A stretch of 64,000 nucleotides of DNA from Arthrobacter sp. FW305-BF8. Its GTDB lineage: Bacteria > Actinomycetota > Actinomycetes > Actinomycetales > Micrococcaceae. The DNA lies in contig NZ_CP084561.1 in the NCBI RefSeq assembly GCF_021789315.1, positions 1,054,001-1,118,000 on the forward strand, given 5' to 3'. Under the pieces are notes generated by a model that was not told where the DNA came from, made no database searches, and worked only from the letters and a program-made list of their open reading frames with translations. Made by a program: the position numbers and the translations under genes. Shown here piece after piece: positions 62,698 to 64,000 of the stretch (position 1 is its first letter; the number at the start of each line of letters is the position of its first letter).

Positions 62698-64000
62698 ATG
62701 GCCGTTGGAGTCTTTGATCTCTTTTCCATTGGGATCGGGCCCTCGAGTTCGCACACTGTAGGGCCGATGCGTGCCGCTGCCGTTTTTGCCGGGGAGCTCA
62801 AATCCTCCGGGAAGCTGGAGACCGTGGCGTCGCTGCGGGTGGACCTGTACGGCTCGCTCGCGGCAACCGGGCACGGGCACGGCACCATGACGGCCATCCT
62901 GCTGGGCCTGGAGGGCTTCCACCCCGAGCTGATCCTTCCCGATGAGGTCGAGGATCGGCTGGCAGCCATTGCCGAATCTGGCACTCTGCAGCTGGCCGGG
63001 TCCGTGCCGCTGCCGTACGGGGTCAAGGACATGGTGCTCCGGCCGCTGACGATCCTGCCGCGGCACACCAACGGCATGACCTTTACGGTTTCGGACGCCC
63101 AGGGCGACATCCTGCACAGCGCCACGTTCTTTTCCGTTGGTGGCGGCTTTATTGTCCGCGAGGGTGAGGAGGATGCGGCGCAGCAGGAACTGGACGAGTC
63201 CAAGAAGGAGCTGCCGCTGCCGTTCCGAACAGCGGCGGAGCTGCTGGAGCACTGCCGCGCACAGGGCCTGTCCATCGCGGACATCATGCTGGTCAACGAG
63301 CGCGCATCCCGGTCCGAGGAGGACATCCGGGCGGGCCTGCTCCACATCTACTCGGTGATGGAAGGCTGCGTGGAGGTCAGCCTGAAGCGCGAGGGGCTGC
63401 TGCCCGGCGGACTGAAGGTCCGCCGTCGTGCCCCCGACTGGCATGAACGCCTGCTGAAGGAAGGCCGTGACCACGGAGGGGACTACCGGGACCCCAAGTA
63501 CTGGCAGGAGTGGGTGAACCTGATCGCGCTGGCGGTTAACGAGGAGAACGCTTCGGGCGGCCGGGTGGTGACCGCCCCGACGAACGGCGCCGCCGGCATC
63601 ATCCCCGCCGTCCTGTACTACGCGCTGCACTTCGCTCCGGGTATGGACAAGGCCAGCCAGGAAGACCGCGACGACGTCGTGGTGAAGTTCCTGCTCGCCG
63701 CCGGTGCCGTCGGGGTGCTGTACAAGGAACAGGCGTCGATCTCGGGCGCGGAGGTGGGCTGCCAGGGTGAGGTGGGTTCGGCGTCGTCGATGGCTGCCGC
63801 TGGCCTGGCCGAGGTCATGGGAGGCACGCCCGCGCAGGTGGAGAACGCGGCCGAGATCGCGATGGAACACAACCTGGGTCTGACCTGCGACCCGATCGGC
63901 GGGCTGGTGCAGGTGCCCTGCATCGAACGGAACGCGATCGCCGCCGCGAAGGCGATCAATGCGGCCAAGATGGCGCTGTGGGGCGACGGCTCGCACCGGG
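62698..64000 (+). CDS. sdaA: L-serine ammonia-lyase, 3' end cut by the window
   Basis: The frame is open to the window edge (about 434 residues; a few dozen C-terminal residues missing). It is the single-chain iron-sulfur L-serine dehydratase: MAVGVFDLFSIGIGPSSSHTVGPMRAA at the start, VTAPTNGAAGIIPAVLYY, and Cys residues in GCQGEVGSASS, LTCDPIGG and VPCIERN that hold the 4Fe-4S cluster. It converts serine to pyruvate and ammonia, draining the serine made by GlyA. ATG 62698 follows TTAGGATTGATT. Confidence 0.95.
   Translation, partial: MAVGVFDLFSIGIGPSSSHTVGPMRAAAVFAGELKSSGKLETVASLRVDLYGSLAATGHGHGTMTAILLGLEGFHPELILPDEVEDRLAAIAESGTLQLAGSVPLPYGVKDMVLRPLTILPRHTNGMTFTVSDAQGDILHSATFFSVGGGFIVREGEEDAAQQELDESKKELPLPFRTAAELLEHCRAQGLSIADIMLVNERASRSEEDIRAGLLHIYSVMEGCVEVSLKREGLLPGGLKVRRRAPDWHERLLKEGRDHGGDYRDPKYWQEWVNLIALAVNEENASGGRVVTAPTNGAAGIIPAVLYYALHFAPGMDKASQEDRDDVVVKFLLAAGAVGVLYKEQASISGAEVGCQGEVGSASSMAAAGLAEVMGGTPAQVENAAEIAMEHNLGLTCDPIGGLVQVPCIERNAIAAAKAINAAKMALWGDGSHR

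Overview
The window looks like the chromosome of a high-GC actinobacterium of the Micrococcaceae (Arthrobacter / Pseudarthrobacter / Paenarthrobacter type). The inference rests on the five-gene ergothioneine cluster, a DUF4193 protein, an AMIN-like secreted protein, a riboswitch-controlled gcvP-gcvT-gcvH-glyA-sdaA cluster, and TTGAGC(C/T)TG(T/C)CGAAACC-type short repeats. No 16S rRNA or other definitive marker is present, so the genus is inferred.

Region 1 (about 1-30.7 kb) reads as an accessory catabolic island, with patchier and visibly lower GC than the rest. It holds two CaiB/BaiF CoA-transferases, a CitE-like lyase (HpcH/HpaI family), two SDRs, two zinc alcohol dehydrogenases, an aldehyde dehydrogenase, a VOC protein, a SnoaL-like protein and a cupin. 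It also holds two closely related LysR regulators, three MFS transporters, and a ribose-type ABC importer in which the ATPase is fused to one of the two permeases. Together they suggest uptake of a small oxygenated organic compound, oxidation through alcohol, aldehyde and acid, activation to a CoA thioester, and C-C cleavage by the lyase; the substrate cannot be read from the sequence. Three promoters in this region share a two-part architecture: a CAAATGRTCATTTG-like palindrome, and about 55 nt downstream a TGTGA-N6-TCAC site. Relics lie among the intact genes: a stub of an enolase-superfamily gene, a decayed copy of the lyase promoter and start, and a frameshifted S8-subtilase C-terminus. 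The region ends at a tRNA 3' fragment (about 30.67-30.71 kb) that may mark an integration boundary. A glycogen-debranching-type glycosidase (27.1-29.2 kb) lies near that edge.

Region 2 (30.8-46.9 kb) holds a large FAD / Fe-S D-2-hydroxyacid dehydrogenase-like protein divergent from an MFS transporter, then egtABCD with egtE convergent. Next comes an operon of a flavin amine-oxidase-like protein, a DHDPS-family lyase/aldolase and an aldehyde dehydrogenase, followed after a hairpin by a second MFS gene closely similar to the first. The first MFS gene and the second operon share an almost identical 37-nt promoter/operator, so they probably form one regulon flanking the ergothioneine genes.

Region 3 (47-55.6 kb) holds housekeeping and peripheral genes: a small conserved hypothetical protein, DUF4193, the AMIN-like secreted protein, an agmatine-to-putrescine operon (aguB-aguA-APC permease) with a palindromic operator, a Dps-type ferritin, and a drug-efflux MFS gene divergent from a TetR regulator over a perfect palindrome.

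Region 4 (55.7-64 kb) is the glycine-serine module: a tandem glycine riboswitch, then gcvP, gcvT, gcvH, glyA and a 3'-truncated sdaA. Glycine is cleaved to methylene-THF, which GlyA uses to make serine, and SdaA deaminates serine to pyruvate. The intergenic gaps here carry short inverted repeats.
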